Assembly (NCBI GenBank): GCA_965202735.1
Contig: OZ241844.1
Location: forward strand, 558,001-622,000
DNA length: 64,000 nucleotides
Direction: 5' to 3'
Source: HK1 sp965202735
Lineage (GTDB): Bacteria; Pseudomonadota; Gammaproteobacteria; HK1
Positions 26,718-35,779 of this stretch are shown in pieces. The notes beneath the pieces were generated by a model, which ran no database searches, had not been told where the DNA came from, and worked only from the letters and a program-made list of their open reading frames with translations. The position numbers and the translations under genes are program-made. Each line of letters opens with the position of its first letter. The stretch's first letter is position 1.

Positions 26718-29036
26718 TCACGAATCATGCAATTTCAGCGCCCTGACCACCCGCTCCGGGGTGATCGGCAGCTCGAACACGCGCACTCCGATCGCGTCCG
26801 CGACGGCGTTGGCGATGGCCGGCGCGACGGGGGTCATGGCGGGCTCGCCGATCCCCTTGGCGCCGTAGGGACCGACGCCGCTGCGCGACTCGAGGATGAT
26901 GCACTCGACCTTCGGCATGTCCATCGCGGTCGGCATCAGGTACTCGCTGAACGACGGAGTGATCAGCCGTCCCTCCTCGTAGAGCATCTCCTCGCTGAGC
27001 GCATACCCTTGGCCGTTCTGCGCCCCGCCCTGGATCTGGCCTTCCACCGCGGCGGGGTTGATGCACTGCCCCACGTCGTGCGCGGCCACGCTCTTCAGCA
27101 CCTCGACCTCGCCGGTGTCCACGTCCACCGCCACCTCGACCGCATGCGCTCCGTAGGCATAGTCGGGATGGGCTTGGCCCTGGCCGGTCTCGGGATCGAG
27201 GAAGTCGGTGAACGGGGCGCGGAACATGGAGAGCTCGGAGCGGTGGAGGCCTTCGGCTCCACACATCCGGACCAGCTCGACGAGCGGCATCGACCGCTCC
27301 GGGCGGTCCACGACGAAGACTGCGTTGCCGCCCATGTCCACCGCGTCCGGCCCGACCCCGAACGCCTCCGCGGCCCGCTCGACGAGCCGCGCCCGGAGCC
27401 CCTCCGCCGCCTGCTTCACCGCGTTGCCGGTCATGTACAGGGCGCGGGTTGCGGTGGTGGTGCCGGCGAGCGGCGTCACCGCGGAATCGCTGTTGTAGAT
27501 CACGACGTTGTCGAGGGTGACGCCGAGCACCTCCCCCGCGATCTGGCCCAGCGCCGACACCTGCCCCGCGCCGATGTCGGTGACCCCGGACCGCACCACC
27601 ACGGTGCCGTCCATCTCCACCCCGACCCAGGCTTCCGAGGTGTCGTGCAGGAAGGTGAGCCGGCCGTAGCTCTGCTGGTAGCAGGCGATGCCGCGCCCCG
27701 TCCGGCGCGGCCCCTCGTCGGGCGCGGGCTCGCCGAGCGCGGCCCAGGCCCTCTCCGCGCACTGGTCGGTCCAGATCGCGCTCGGCGGCACGAAGCCCGT
27801 GGACATCGGCTCGCCGGTCTTCAGGAAGTTCCGCCGCCGGAGCTCCAGGCGGTCGAGGCCGACCGCCTTCGCCACCTCGTCCATCTGCTGCTCGTACGCG
27901 GCGCAGGCCTGGAGCGCGCCGAACCCCCGGAAGGCGCTGGTGAACATGTTGTTCGTGGCCACCGCCCGGGCATGGACGGCGAGGTTGTCGACGCGATAGG
28001 GGCCGGGGGCGGCCACCAGCGCGTAGAGCAGGACGTAGGGGCTCAGGAAGACGTAGGCCCCGGAGTCGGCCACCATCGTGACGTCGAGCGCGGTGATCTT
28101 CCCGTCCTTCGTGACCCCGGTGCGGTAGGTCAGGATGAAGGGATGGCGCTTGCCGTGGCCGACGAACGAGTCCTCGCGGGTGTACTCCAGCCGCACCGGC
28201 CGGCCGGTGCGCTTCGCGAGCAGGGCCAGGTAGACCTCGACGGTGAGGTCCTCCTTGCCGCCGAAGCCCCCGCCGACCAGGGCGCCGCGGACCCGGACCT
28301 TGTTGTGGGGCACCCCGATGGCGTCGGCGATGGGCCGGAAGTGCTCGATCACCTGGGTGGAGACACGGATGTTGACCACGTCGTTCTCGTCCACCCATGC
28401 GAGCCCCACCTCCGGCTCGAGGAAGGCGTGCTCCTGGAACGGCGTGCGATAGGTGTTCTCGACGATGAGGTCGGCCTCCGCGAACCCCGCCTCGACGTCT
28501 CCCTTCCTTGTCCTGCGCTCCGCCACGATGTTGTCCGGCTCGGTCACTACGGGGGCGCCGGGCTTCATCGCCTCCAGCGGATCGTAGACGCCCGGAACCG
28601 GCTCGAGCTCGGCCTCCACCAGCTCCATGGCGTGGTCCGCGATGTCACGGGTCTCGGCCGCGATCAGGGCAAGCGGCTCGCCGAAGTACCGCACGCGCTC
28701 CCTGACGAGTATCTGCTGGCCGGTGTCCAGGCGCTTCCGGCCGGTCTGGCCGGGGATGTCGGTCGACGCGGTGCGATCGGGGAGGTCCGCGGCGGTGAGG
28801 ACGCAGGCGACCCCTTCGAGCGCCCGCGCCCTGGCGACGTCGAGCCGGACGAGCCGCGCGCTCGCGAGGTCCGCGCGCACCACCCGCAGGTGCAGCATGC
28901 CGGGCATCGCGTAGTCGCCGGCGTAGGGGGTGCGGCCGGTGACCTTGCCGGGGGCGTCGGTGCGGGTCAGCGGCCGCCCGACCTGCCGGAGCCGGACGTT
29001 GGGCCGGGACCGGGACTCGCTGGTGACGCGGTTCAT
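26718..29036 (-). CDS. molybdenum hydroxylase large subunit (xanthine dehydrogenase/CoxL family)
   Basis: 772 residues. This is the molybdopterin-cytosine-dinucleotide subunit of a three-part hydroxylase that adds water-derived oxygen to an N-heterocycle, aldehyde or purine-like ring. It shows RQVGRPLTRTDAPGKVTGRT at the start, the molybdopterin loops VRGALVGGGFGGKED and TSAFRGFGALQA, and the active-site glutamate in YGAKGIGEPAMTPVAPAI. ATG 29036 (MNRVTSES) is chosen over the frame's first start at 29051. It is last in the order FAD, FeS, Mo subunit within a minus-strand operon. The substrate is unknown: neighbours suggest an N-containing ring opened by the hydantoinase genes. No CoxD/E-type maturation genes are in view. 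Confidence 0.88.
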   Translation of the reverse strand: MNRVTSESRSRPNVRLRQVGRPLTRTDAPGKVTGRTPYAGDYAMPGMLHLRVVRADLASARLVRLDVARARALEGVACVLTAADLPDRTASTDIPGQTGRKRLDTGQQILVRERVRYFGEPLALIAAETRDIADHAMELVEAELEPVPGVYDPLEAMKPGAPVVTEPDNIVAERRTRKGDVEAGFAEADLIVENTYRTPFQEHAFLEPEVGLAWVDENDVVNIRVSTQVIEHFRPIADAIGVPHNKVRVRGALVGGGFGGKEDLTVEVYLALLAKRTGRPVRLEYTREDSFVGHGKRHPFILTYRTGVTKDGKITALDVTMVADSGAYVFLSPYVLLYALVAAPGPYRVDNLAVHARAVATNNMFTSAFRGFGALQACAAYEQQMDEVAKAVGLDRLELRRRNFLKTGEPMSTGFVPPSAIWTDQCAERAWAALGEPAPDEGPRRTGRGIACYQQSYGRLTFLHDTSEAWVGVEMDGTVVVRSGVTDIGAGQVSALGQIAGEVLGVTLDNVVIYNSDSAVTPLAGTTTATRALYMTGNAVKQAAEGLRARLVERAAEAFGVGPDAVDMGGNAVFVVDRPERSMPLVELVRMCGAEGLHRSELSMFRAPFTDFLDPETGQGQAHPDYAYGAHAVEVAVDVDTGEVEVLKSVAAHDVGQCINPAAVEGQIQGGAQNGQGYALSEEMLYEEGRLITPSFSEYLMPTAMDMPKVECIILESRSGVGPYGAKGIGEPAMTPVAPAIANAVADAIGVRVFELPITPERVVRALKLHDS

Positions 29037-29077
29037 CGTCCGTACCTCCATGCAGGCATCGCCGCGGCGTCATCGCC

Positions 29078-29215
29078 GGCCGCCCCGACTCCCCCGGCAC
29101 GACCGCCGCGCCGGCACACCGGGATACGATGCGCGGCGTTCGCGGCCGGCCGGACCCCGAGCCTCCCGGCACGACCGCCGCGCCAGCACGGGTCGCCGGT
29201 CGACCGATGCGCCGT
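29078..29215. repeat. 72-bp imperfect tandem duplication in the gap between two hydroxylase subunit genes
   Basis: CCCGGCACGACCGCCGCGCC recurs with period 72 (about 29093 and 29165), with related flanks. It fills part of the 268-bp gap between the FeS-subunit stop and the large-subunit start, which is unusually wide for this operon. Confidence 0.65.
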
Positions 29216-29304
29216 CCGGTCCGAACGGCGGCCCCCGCCGCTCCGAATCGCCCGCAGCGTCCGAATGCGGCCTGCGCGCCGGTACGGGCTCCTCCGCGCC
29301 CCGT

Positions 29305-29764
<460 letters not shown>

Positions 29765-29793
<29 letters not shown>

Positions 29794-30003
29794 GGGGCGT
29801 GGCCTCCCGTCAGTCGAGCCGATGCCGGTCGAGCCGGTCCCGGGCCCTGGCCGCCAGCCGCCGGGTCGGCGCCTCGACGGTGGCCCGCAGCGTGATGGTG
29901 CGTTCGGTGGACATGGGGCGTGGCCTCCCGTCAGTCGAGCCGGTGCCGGCCGAGCCGGTCCCAGGCCTCGGCCACCAGCCGCCGGGTCAGCGCCTCGACG
30001 GTA
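29765..30003. repeat. 121-bp tandem duplication spanning the FAD/FeS subunit gene junction
   Basis: The run CGCAGCGTGATGGTGCGTTC recurs with period 121 (29765 and 29886). Each copy holds the first codons of the FeS gene and the last codons of the FAD gene. The result is a hybrid mini-frame (MSTERTITLR then TRRLAARARDRLDRHRLD) between the two real genes. Confidence 0.9.
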
Positions 30004-30812
30004 TGGAGACGGTAGCCGGCGGAGGCCCGCACATCGTCGATGGGACTGGACGCGGCGGCCGCCGCGCCCGCCGCCTCGTCGATCAGCGCCCGCGTGAGCG
30101 CCCGGCCTTCCAGCACGGATTCGGCTCCGCGGGCCCGGAACACGACGGGCCCCACCGCCCCGAGGGCGATGCGCGCCTTCGTGCAGGTTCCGCCCGAAGC
30201 GGCCAGCGTCAGCGCCACGCCGGTGACGGTGATGGCGTCGCCCTTGCGCCGCGCGAGCTTGTAGAAGGTGTTGACCGACGGCTCGGGCCGGCGCGGCCAG
30301 GAAACGCGGGTGATCAGCTCGTCGGCGCGGCGCACGTCGCGCCGGTAGCCGAGGAAGTAGTCGTCGAGTGGCAGGGTGCGCGTCCCGGCCACGCTGGCGA
30401 GCGTCACGTCGGCGCCGAGCGAAAGCAGCGGCGGCACCAGGTCCGCGGCCGGGGAGCCGCAGGCGATGTTGCCGGCGACGGTGGCGGTGTTGCGCACCAT
30501 CAGGCCCGCGAACAGGCGCGCCGATTCGATGAGCGACGGCGCGGCGACGGCGATCTCCGGCGAGCGCAGCAGGTCGGTGACGGTGGTGCCGCCGCCGATC
30601 GAGATGCGGTCGGGGCCGAAGTCCATGCCCCGCAGCTCGCCGACCCGGCCGAGCCCCACCACCCGGTCCGGCCGCTCGCGCTTCGCGCGCATGTCCACGA
30701 TCAGGTTGGTGCCGCCGGCGATGGGAACCGTCCTCCCATCCCCGCCGGCGGCGAGCGTCCGCAGGGCGCCGTCGAGGTCCCCCGGCATCTCCAGCTCGAA
30801 CGGTACGTACAT
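29931..30812 (-). CDS. molybdenum hydroxylase FAD-binding subunit
   Basis: 293 residues of the CoxM/XdhB type. The FAD motifs are visible: VPIAGGTNLIVDMRAKRERP near the start and RNTATVAGNIACGSPAADLV in the middle. The rest is a C-terminal CO-dehydrogenase-flavoprotein-like domain. It passes electrons from the [2Fe-2S] subunit to NAD or another acceptor. The start lies 24 bp after the SDR stop, within the same operon. The last codons are duplicated downstream in the 121-bp repeat. Confidence 0.92.
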   Translation of the reverse strand: MYVPFELEMPGDLDGALRTLAAGGDGRTVPIAGGTNLIVDMRAKRERPDRVVGLGRVGELRGMDFGPDRISIGGGTTVTDLLRSPEIAVAAPSLIESARLFAGLMVRNTATVAGNIACGSPAADLVPPLLSLGADVTLASVAGTRTLPLDDYFLGYRRDVRRADELITRVSWPRRPEPSVNTFYKLARRKGDAITVTGVALTLAASGGTCTKARIALGAVGPVVFRARGAESVLEGRALTRALIDEAAGAAAAASSPIDDVRASAGYRLHTVEALTRRLVAEAWDRLGRHRLD

Positions 30813-30836
30813 CGCTGTCCTCCGGCGCCGCCCCGA

Positions 30837-31619
30837 TCACACGTCCCAGCCGCCGTCCACGGCGATGTGCTGGCCGGTGATCTGGCGGCTGTCCTCGCTC
30901 ACCAGGAACAGCACCGCGTTGGCGATGTCCCGGGCGGTGGTCACGCGCTTCAGCGCCATGTCCTGAACGTACTCCTCGTAGACCTCCTCGGCGGTCCAGC
31001 CCCGCACCCGCGCCTTCTCCTCGCAGAGCTTGCGCATCCGCGGACCGTCGACGATGCCGGGGCACACCGCGTTGACGTTGATGTTGTGCTTCCCGAGCTC
31101 CAGCGCGACGGTGCGGGTGATGCCGCGCACCGCCCACTTCGACGCGCTGTAGGCGGTGCGCATGGGGTATCCGCGCAGCCCCGAGGTGCCTCCGATGTTG
31201 ACGATCCTGCCTTCTTTCCGGGCGATCATGGCCGGGACCACGTACTTGATGGGAAGGAAGGTGCCGCGCTCGTTGGAGGTGACGACGTGGTCGAAGTCGT
31301 CGACGTCGATGTCCTGTACCGGGGTCTCGATGGGACCGGTGACGCCGGCGACGTTGACCAGGATGTCGATGCGTCCCTCGAACACCTCGACCGCCTTGGC
31401 GACCATCTCCCTGACCTCCTGATCGTCGGTCACGTCGCAGCCCATCACCCACGACTCGCGGCCCATGGCGCGGACCTCGGCCGCGACCTCCACCAGCGGC
31501 GCGATGTCGCGCGCGGTCAGCACGATGTCGGCGCCCTCCTGCGCGAGCGTCGTGGTGATCGCCGCTCCCATGCCCTTCGCGGCGCCGGTGACTATGGCCT
31601 TCCTGCCTTCGAGCTTCAT
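30837..31619 (-). CDS. short-chain dehydrogenase/reductase
   Basis: 260 residues with the classical SDR plan: KAIVTGAAKGMGAAITTTLA (TGxxxGxG nucleotide site), LVNVAGVTGP (NNAG variant), the catalytic YSASK in RTAYSASKWAVRG with Ser upstream (GGTSGLRGY), and a C-terminal QHIAVDGGWDV. It oxidises or reduces an alcohol/ketone using NAD(P). An Asp after the second strand (TARDIAP is slightly unusual) suggests NAD but is not decisive. It lies between the hydantoinase genes and the molybdenum hydroxylase and may act on the same pathway; substrate unknown. Confidence 0.9.
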   Translation of the reverse strand: MKLEGRKAIVTGAAKGMGAAITTTLAQEGADIVLTARDIAPLVEVAAEVRAMGRESWVMGCDVTDDQEVREMVAKAVEVFEGRIDILVNVAGVTGPIETPVQDIDVDDFDHVVTSNERGTFLPIKYVVPAMIARKEGRIVNIGGTSGLRGYPMRTAYSASKWAVRGITRTVALELGKHNINVNAVCPGIVDGPRMRKLCEEKARVRGWTAEEVYEEYVQDMALKRVTTARDIANAVLFLVSEDSRQITGQHIAVDGGWDV

Positions 31620-31662
31620 CGCATCGTTCCCCCCTGTCCTCGTGAAACCGCCGGTTCAGGCG

Positions 31663-33249
31663 TCATGGCGCCGGCGTTCCGTACCCCCCGCCGCCGCAGC
31701 TCTCGACCACGACCACGTCGCCGCGGCCGAGGCGTACGTTGGCCTTGCCCGGCAGTTCGGAGCGGCGCCCGTCCGCGTGGGCGACGGCGACGCGGAACGG
31801 CGCCCCCGGCGCGCCTCCCCGCAGGCCGTAGGGCGGCACCACGCGACGCTCGAACATCGTGGTGACCGACATGTCGTCGCACAGCACCCGGTACTCCCGG
31901 CGCAGGCCGTCGCCGCCGCGCCGCCGCCCCGCCCCGCCCGAGCCGGCGCGCAGGCGCTGGCACTCGACCCGGATCGGGTACTCCGCCTCCACCACCTCGG
32001 CCGGGGTGTTCATCACGTTCGACATGTGGACCCGCACCACCGGGGCGCCGTCGCGGTCGTGCCGCGCGCCCTCGCCGCCGCCGTGGGTCTCGTAGAAGGT
32101 GGTCCAGGCCCCGTCCGCGCGCCGGGCGCCGAACAGCACCAGGCCGGAGGTGGTCGGCCCCCCGGCGGAGAGCCGTTCCGGTCCGGTGGGCTCGAGCGCC
32201 CGGAACACCGCGTCCGCGACCCGCTGCGAGGTCTCGTGGTTGCCGCCCACCACCGGCCGACCGGGGCCGGGGTCGAGCAGCGAGCCGGGACGGGTGACGA
32301 TCCCGAGCGGCCGGTAGCACCCGCCGCTCGGCTGGATGTCGGGTCCGAAGAGGGTCCTGACCACGTAGAAGACCGACGCCGCGGCGATGAACGGGGTGGT
32401 GTTCACCGGCCCGCGGGCCGCGTCGGCGGTGTCGGAGAAGTCGAACGTCGCGCCGTCGCCCGCGATGGTCACCCGCACCCGCACCGCGACCGGCTCGTCG
32501 CCCGCGGCGTCGTCGTCGAGCCAGTCCTCGCCGGTGTAGGTGCCGTCGGGGACGGCGGTCAGCGCCTCGCGCATCTGCGCTTCGGCCCGGTCGTGGATGG
32601 CGGCGATGGCGCCGAGCACGGTGCCGGCGCCGTGCTCGGCGAAGATCCGGTGAAGCTGCGCCTCGGCCCCCCGGGTCGCCGCCATCTGGGCGAGGATGTC
32701 GCCTTCGCGCTCGTCCGCTCCGCGCACGTTGGCGAGCACCATGTCGAGGTTCTCGCGCACGGGGCCGCCGGCGTCGAACAGGCGGAACGGCGGGATGCGG
32801 AGCCCCTCCTGCCAGGCGTCGGTGGCGCCCGCGACGTAGCTGCCGGGCACCGCGCCGCCGATGTCGGCCCAGTGGGCGAGGCTGACCGCGAAGGCGACGA
32901 TCGCGCCGTCGACGAACACCGGCCGGATCGCCTTGACGTCGGGCAGGTGGTTGCCGCCGATCTCGGGCAGGTTGAGGAACCACACGTCGCCGGGGGCGAG
33001 CCGCGACTTCGGCACGCGCGCGAGGAACTCCCGCACCGTGAAGCTCATGACCCCCATGTGCATGGGGATGTCCCGGCCCTGGGCGACGAGGTGCCCGTCG
33101 GCGTCGGTCAGCGCCGACGAGAGGTCGCCGGCCTCGCGCAGCAGCGGCGACCGGGCCGAGCGCATCACCACCAGCGACATCTCCTCCGCGGTGGCGCCGA
33201 GCGCGTTGCGGATGACCTCCAGGGTCACCGGATCGACGGCCGCGCCCAT
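31663..33249 (-). CDS. hyuB: hydantoinase B / 5-oxoprolinase beta-type subunit
   Basis: 528 residues of the HyuB family. It starts VDPVTLEVIRNALGATAEEM, then SARSPLLREAGDLSSAL, GDVWFLNLPEIGGNHLPDVK and the DFSDTADAARGPVNTTPF core, and ends VVVESCGGGGYGTP. HyuA and HyuB together open hydantoin, 5-oxoproline or N-methylhydantoin-like rings with ATP. ATG 33249 (MGAAVDPVTL) is the family start; the frame's extension upstream to 33918 is low-complexity and runs over hyuA. The gap to hyuA (217 bp) is filled with a tandem duplication. Confidence 0.92.
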   Translation of the reverse strand: MGAAVDPVTLEVIRNALGATAEEMSLVVMRSARSPLLREAGDLSSALTDADGHLVAQGRDIPMHMGVMSFTVREFLARVPKSRLAPGDVWFLNLPEIGGNHLPDVKAIRPVFVDGAIVAFAVSLAHWADIGGAVPGSYVAGATDAWQEGLRIPPFRLFDAGGPVRENLDMVLANVRGADEREGDILAQMAATRGAEAQLHRIFAEHGAGTVLGAIAAIHDRAEAQMREALTAVPDGTYTGEDWLDDDAAGDEPVAVRVRVTIAGDGATFDFSDTADAARGPVNTTPFIAAASVFYVVRTLFGPDIQPSGGCYRPLGIVTRPGSLLDPGPGRPVVGGNHETSQRVADAVFRALEPTGPERLSAGGPTTSGLVLFGARRADGAWTTFYETHGGGEGARHDRDGAPVVRVHMSNVMNTPAEVVEAEYPIRVECQRLRAGSGGAGRRRGGDGLRREYRVLCDDMSVTTMFERRVVPPYGLRGGAPGAPFRVAVAHADGRRSELPGKANVRLGRGDVVVVESCGGGGYGTPAP

Positions 33250-33270
33250 GTGTCCGGCCGGCCTCACGGC

Positions 33271-33498
33271 CGCGGGCTCGCTCTCGCGCGGTCCGGAGCG
33301 GAGAAGCGCAGATCGGCTCCGGCGCCGTGGCGGGACCACTCGAGGGTCGCGGTCATGGTCCGCATCCGGTGGCGATGCGGCGGCCGCGGGCTCGCTCTCG
33401 TGCGGTCCGGAGCGGAGGAGCGAAGACCGGCTCCGGCGCCGTGGCGGGACCACTCGAGGGCCGCGGTCATGGTCCGCATCCGGTGGCGATGTGCAGGT
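33271..33498. repeat. 114-bp tandem duplication at the 3' end of hyuA
   Basis: The run CGCGGGCTCGCTCTCG recurs at about 33271 and 33385. The end GTCCGCATCCGGTGGCGATG recurs at about 33358 and 33472. Period 114. One copy includes the last codons of hyuA, the other lies wholly in the hyuA-hyuB gap. Confidence 0.9.
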
Positions 33499-35737
33499 GC
33501 CCGGCCTCGTCGGCGACGAGGGTCGCCCCGGGCGGCACCACGACCGTCGACCACGCGTCCTCGACCACGGCGGGGCCGGCGAGCGCGCGCCCGGCGACCA
33601 GGCCGTCGCGGGCATGGCGGGGCGTCGGCACCGGCCCGTCCGAGCCGAAGGTGCAGGGCCGCGTCCGAACCGCGGCCGCCTCGCCGGACGCTCCGGTCGG
33701 ATCGGGCGTTCCGGCCGGATCGATCGAGCCGGACGCTCCGGTCGAGCCGGACGCTCCGGTCGAGCCGGACGCCCCGGTCGAGCCGGGCGTTCCGATCGAA
33801 CCGGGCGTTCCGGTCGGATCGATCGAGCCGGGCGCTCCGTTGGAGCCGGGCGTTCCGATCGAGCCGGGCGCTCCGGTCGGACCGGATGGGCCGGGGACCG
33901 CCGGCGGCTGCGCTCCATCGGTCCGCGGGGCCGAGACCCGGAGCCGGATCGAGACGAGCTCCCAGGGCTCCTCGGTCGCGAAGCCGTACAGCGCCCGATG
34001 CCGTTCGAGGAACGCGCGGGTCAGGCGCGGCGGATCGTCCAGGGGGGCGCCCGCGATCTCGATGGCGTAGCTCTGCCCCCGGTAGCGGACCGCCGCCACC
34101 TCCTCGACCTCCAGCTCCCCTTCGCGGTATCCGGCCGCGACCAGGGGCGCGGCGAGCCGCGACTCGAGCTCCCGTCGCGCCAGGTTCAGGCGCGGCGCGT
34201 CCCAGGTGTCCGCCGCCATGCGCAGCGTGCGTTGCTGCGAGTAGCTCATGCCCGCGCCGGCGCAGCCGAGGGCGGAGAACACGCTGGAGTGGGCGGGGAC
34301 GACCACGGTGGCGATCGAGAATGCGCGGGCCAGCTCGACCGCGTGCATCGGCCCGGCGCCCCCGAAGGCGAGGAGCGCGCACCGGCGCCCGTCGATGCCG
34401 CGCTCCACCGTGACCCGGCGCAGCGCGCGCAGCATGGTCGCGTTGGCGACCCGCACGATGCCGAGCGCCGCGTCCTCCACCGTCATGTCCATGGCCGACG
34501 CGAGGGGCGCGACGGACGCCCGCGCCGCACCGGCGTCGAGCCGGATGCCGCCGCCGATGACCCGTTCCGGGGCCATGTACCCGAGCACCAGGTTGGCGTC
34601 GCTCACCGTCGGGCGGTCGCCCCCGCGGGCATAGCACGCGGGGCCGGGGTCGGCGCCCGCGCTCTCCGGCCCGACCGCCAGGGCGCCGTGATCGAGCCGG
34701 GCGACGGAGCCGCCGCCCGCCCCGATGGACTCCACCGCGACCATGGGCTGGCGCAGGGGACGGCCGCCGAGCGAGCGGTCGCCGGAGATCTGCGCCTCGC
34801 CGTCGAAGACGAGGCAGACGTCGGTGGTGGTGCCGCCCATGTCGAAGCTGATGGCGTGCTCGATGCCGAGGTCCGCGGCGACGCGGCCGGCGGCGGCCAC
34901 TCCGGCCGCGGGTCCGGAGGCGGCGAGGCCGAGCGGCAGCTCGCGCAGCGCCGCCGGCGAGGCCATGCCGCCGGCGGAGTGGAAGAGGTGCAGCCTCGAC
35001 CCCGCCGGCTTCGCCGCGTCGAGCCGGTCCAGGTAGCTCGCGGCCAGCGGCATGAGGCCCGCGCTCAGGGCCGTGGTGGCGGTGCGCTCGTACTCCCGGG
35101 CCTCCGGGCTGACGCGGCTGGAGAGCGCGACGAAGGGGCAGCGCTCGCGCAGCCGTTCGCCGAGCGCCTCCTCGTGGGCCGGGTTGGCGTAGGCGTGCAG
35201 CAGCGACACCGCGACCGCCCCGGCGCCGCTGTCCCCGACCTGCCGGAGCACCTCGTCGACCGAGTCCGGGTCCATCGGATCGAGCACCCGGCCTTCGTGG
35301 TCGAGCCGCTCGCGCACCTCGAACCGACGTCCGGCCGGCACCTGGGGCGCGGGCCTGGGCGCGAGGTCGAGCCGGTAGAGGTGGCGGCGGTTCTGGCGCC
35401 CGATGGCCAGGGTGTCGGAGAAGCCGCGGGTGGCGATCAGGGCGACCTCGGCCAGATCGTCCTCCACGATGGCGTTGGTGACGATGGTGGTGCCGTGCAC
35501 CAGGTCGTCCACCTCCGACCAGTCGAGACCGACGGCCCGGAGCGCGGCGCGCAGGCCGGCCACCCGGTCGCCGGACCGCGAGGGCACCTTCGCGACCCGC
35601 GCGCCGTGGCGCGCGCCGTGCACGGCGACCACGTCCGTGAACGTCCCGCCGACGTCGACTCCGACCCGCCATCCTCCCGCCACGATGGTGCTGCCCCCGC
35701 AGGCCTCCGGGATGTTCCGGCGTTCGGAATGATGCAC
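33467..35737 (-). CDS. hyuA: hydantoinase A / oxoprolinase alpha-type subunit with a collagen-like insert
   Basis: 756 residues. The ATP-binding core is plain: WRVGVDVGGTFTDVVAV, VHGTTIVTNAIVEDD, the HSAGGMASP loop, SFDMGGTTTDVC, and the VAVESIGAGGGSVA motif. It continues with LLAFGGAGPMHAVELAR and ends GPAVVEDAWSTVVVPPGATL. Between roughly residues 612 and 683, before this last domain, it carries a run of Gly-X-Y triplets (GAPGSIGTPGSNGAPGSIDP and similar), which is not a normal part of the family. The GTG at 35737 is favoured by a GGGAGG box; GTG 35683 is an alternative. The partner HyuB follows. Confidence 0.9.
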   Translation of the reverse strand: MHHSERRNIPEACGGSTIVAGGWRVGVDVGGTFTDVVAVHGARHGARVAKVPSRSGDRVAGLRAALRAVGLDWSEVDDLVHGTTIVTNAIVEDDLAEVALIATRGFSDTLAIGRQNRRHLYRLDLAPRPAPQVPAGRRFEVRERLDHEGRVLDPMDPDSVDEVLRQVGDSGAGAVAVSLLHAYANPAHEEALGERLRERCPFVALSSRVSPEAREYERTATTALSAGLMPLAASYLDRLDAAKPAGSRLHLFHSAGGMASPAALRELPLGLAASGPAAGVAAAGRVAADLGIEHAISFDMGGTTTDVCLVFDGEAQISGDRSLGGRPLRQPMVAVESIGAGGGSVARLDHGALAVGPESAGADPGPACYARGGDRPTVSDANLVLGYMAPERVIGGGIRLDAGAARASVAPLASAMDMTVEDAALGIVRVANATMLRALRRVTVERGIDGRRCALLAFGGAGPMHAVELARAFSIATVVVPAHSSVFSALGCAGAGMSYSQQRTLRMAADTWDAPRLNLARRELESRLAAPLVAAGYREGELEVEEVAAVRYRGQSYAIEIAGAPLDDPPRLTRAFLERHRALYGFATEEPWELVSIRLRVSAPRTDGAQPPAVPGPSGPTGAPGSIGTPGSNGAPGSIDPTGTPGSIGTPGSTGASGSTGASGSTGASGSIDPAGTPDPTGASGEAAAVRTRPCTFGSDGPVPTPRHARDGLVAGRALAGPAVVEDAWSTVVVPPGATLVADEAGHLHIATGCGP
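33690..33897. repeat. collagen-like Gly-X-Y coding repeat in hyuA
   Basis: About 70 codons of GXY-like triplets from a short DNA unit related to GACGCTCCGGTCGAGCCG, repeated with variations (15- and 18-bp spacing). Copy number is likely to vary between strains. Confidence 0.85.
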
Positions 35738-35779
35738 AAAAACCTCCCTGGAAGCCCGGATCCTTTCGGCCAGCCGGCG

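Noticed and set aside
33690..33897. Separate collagen-like surface protein
   Set aside because: It is in frame within hyuA, with recognisable enzyme sequence on both sides.
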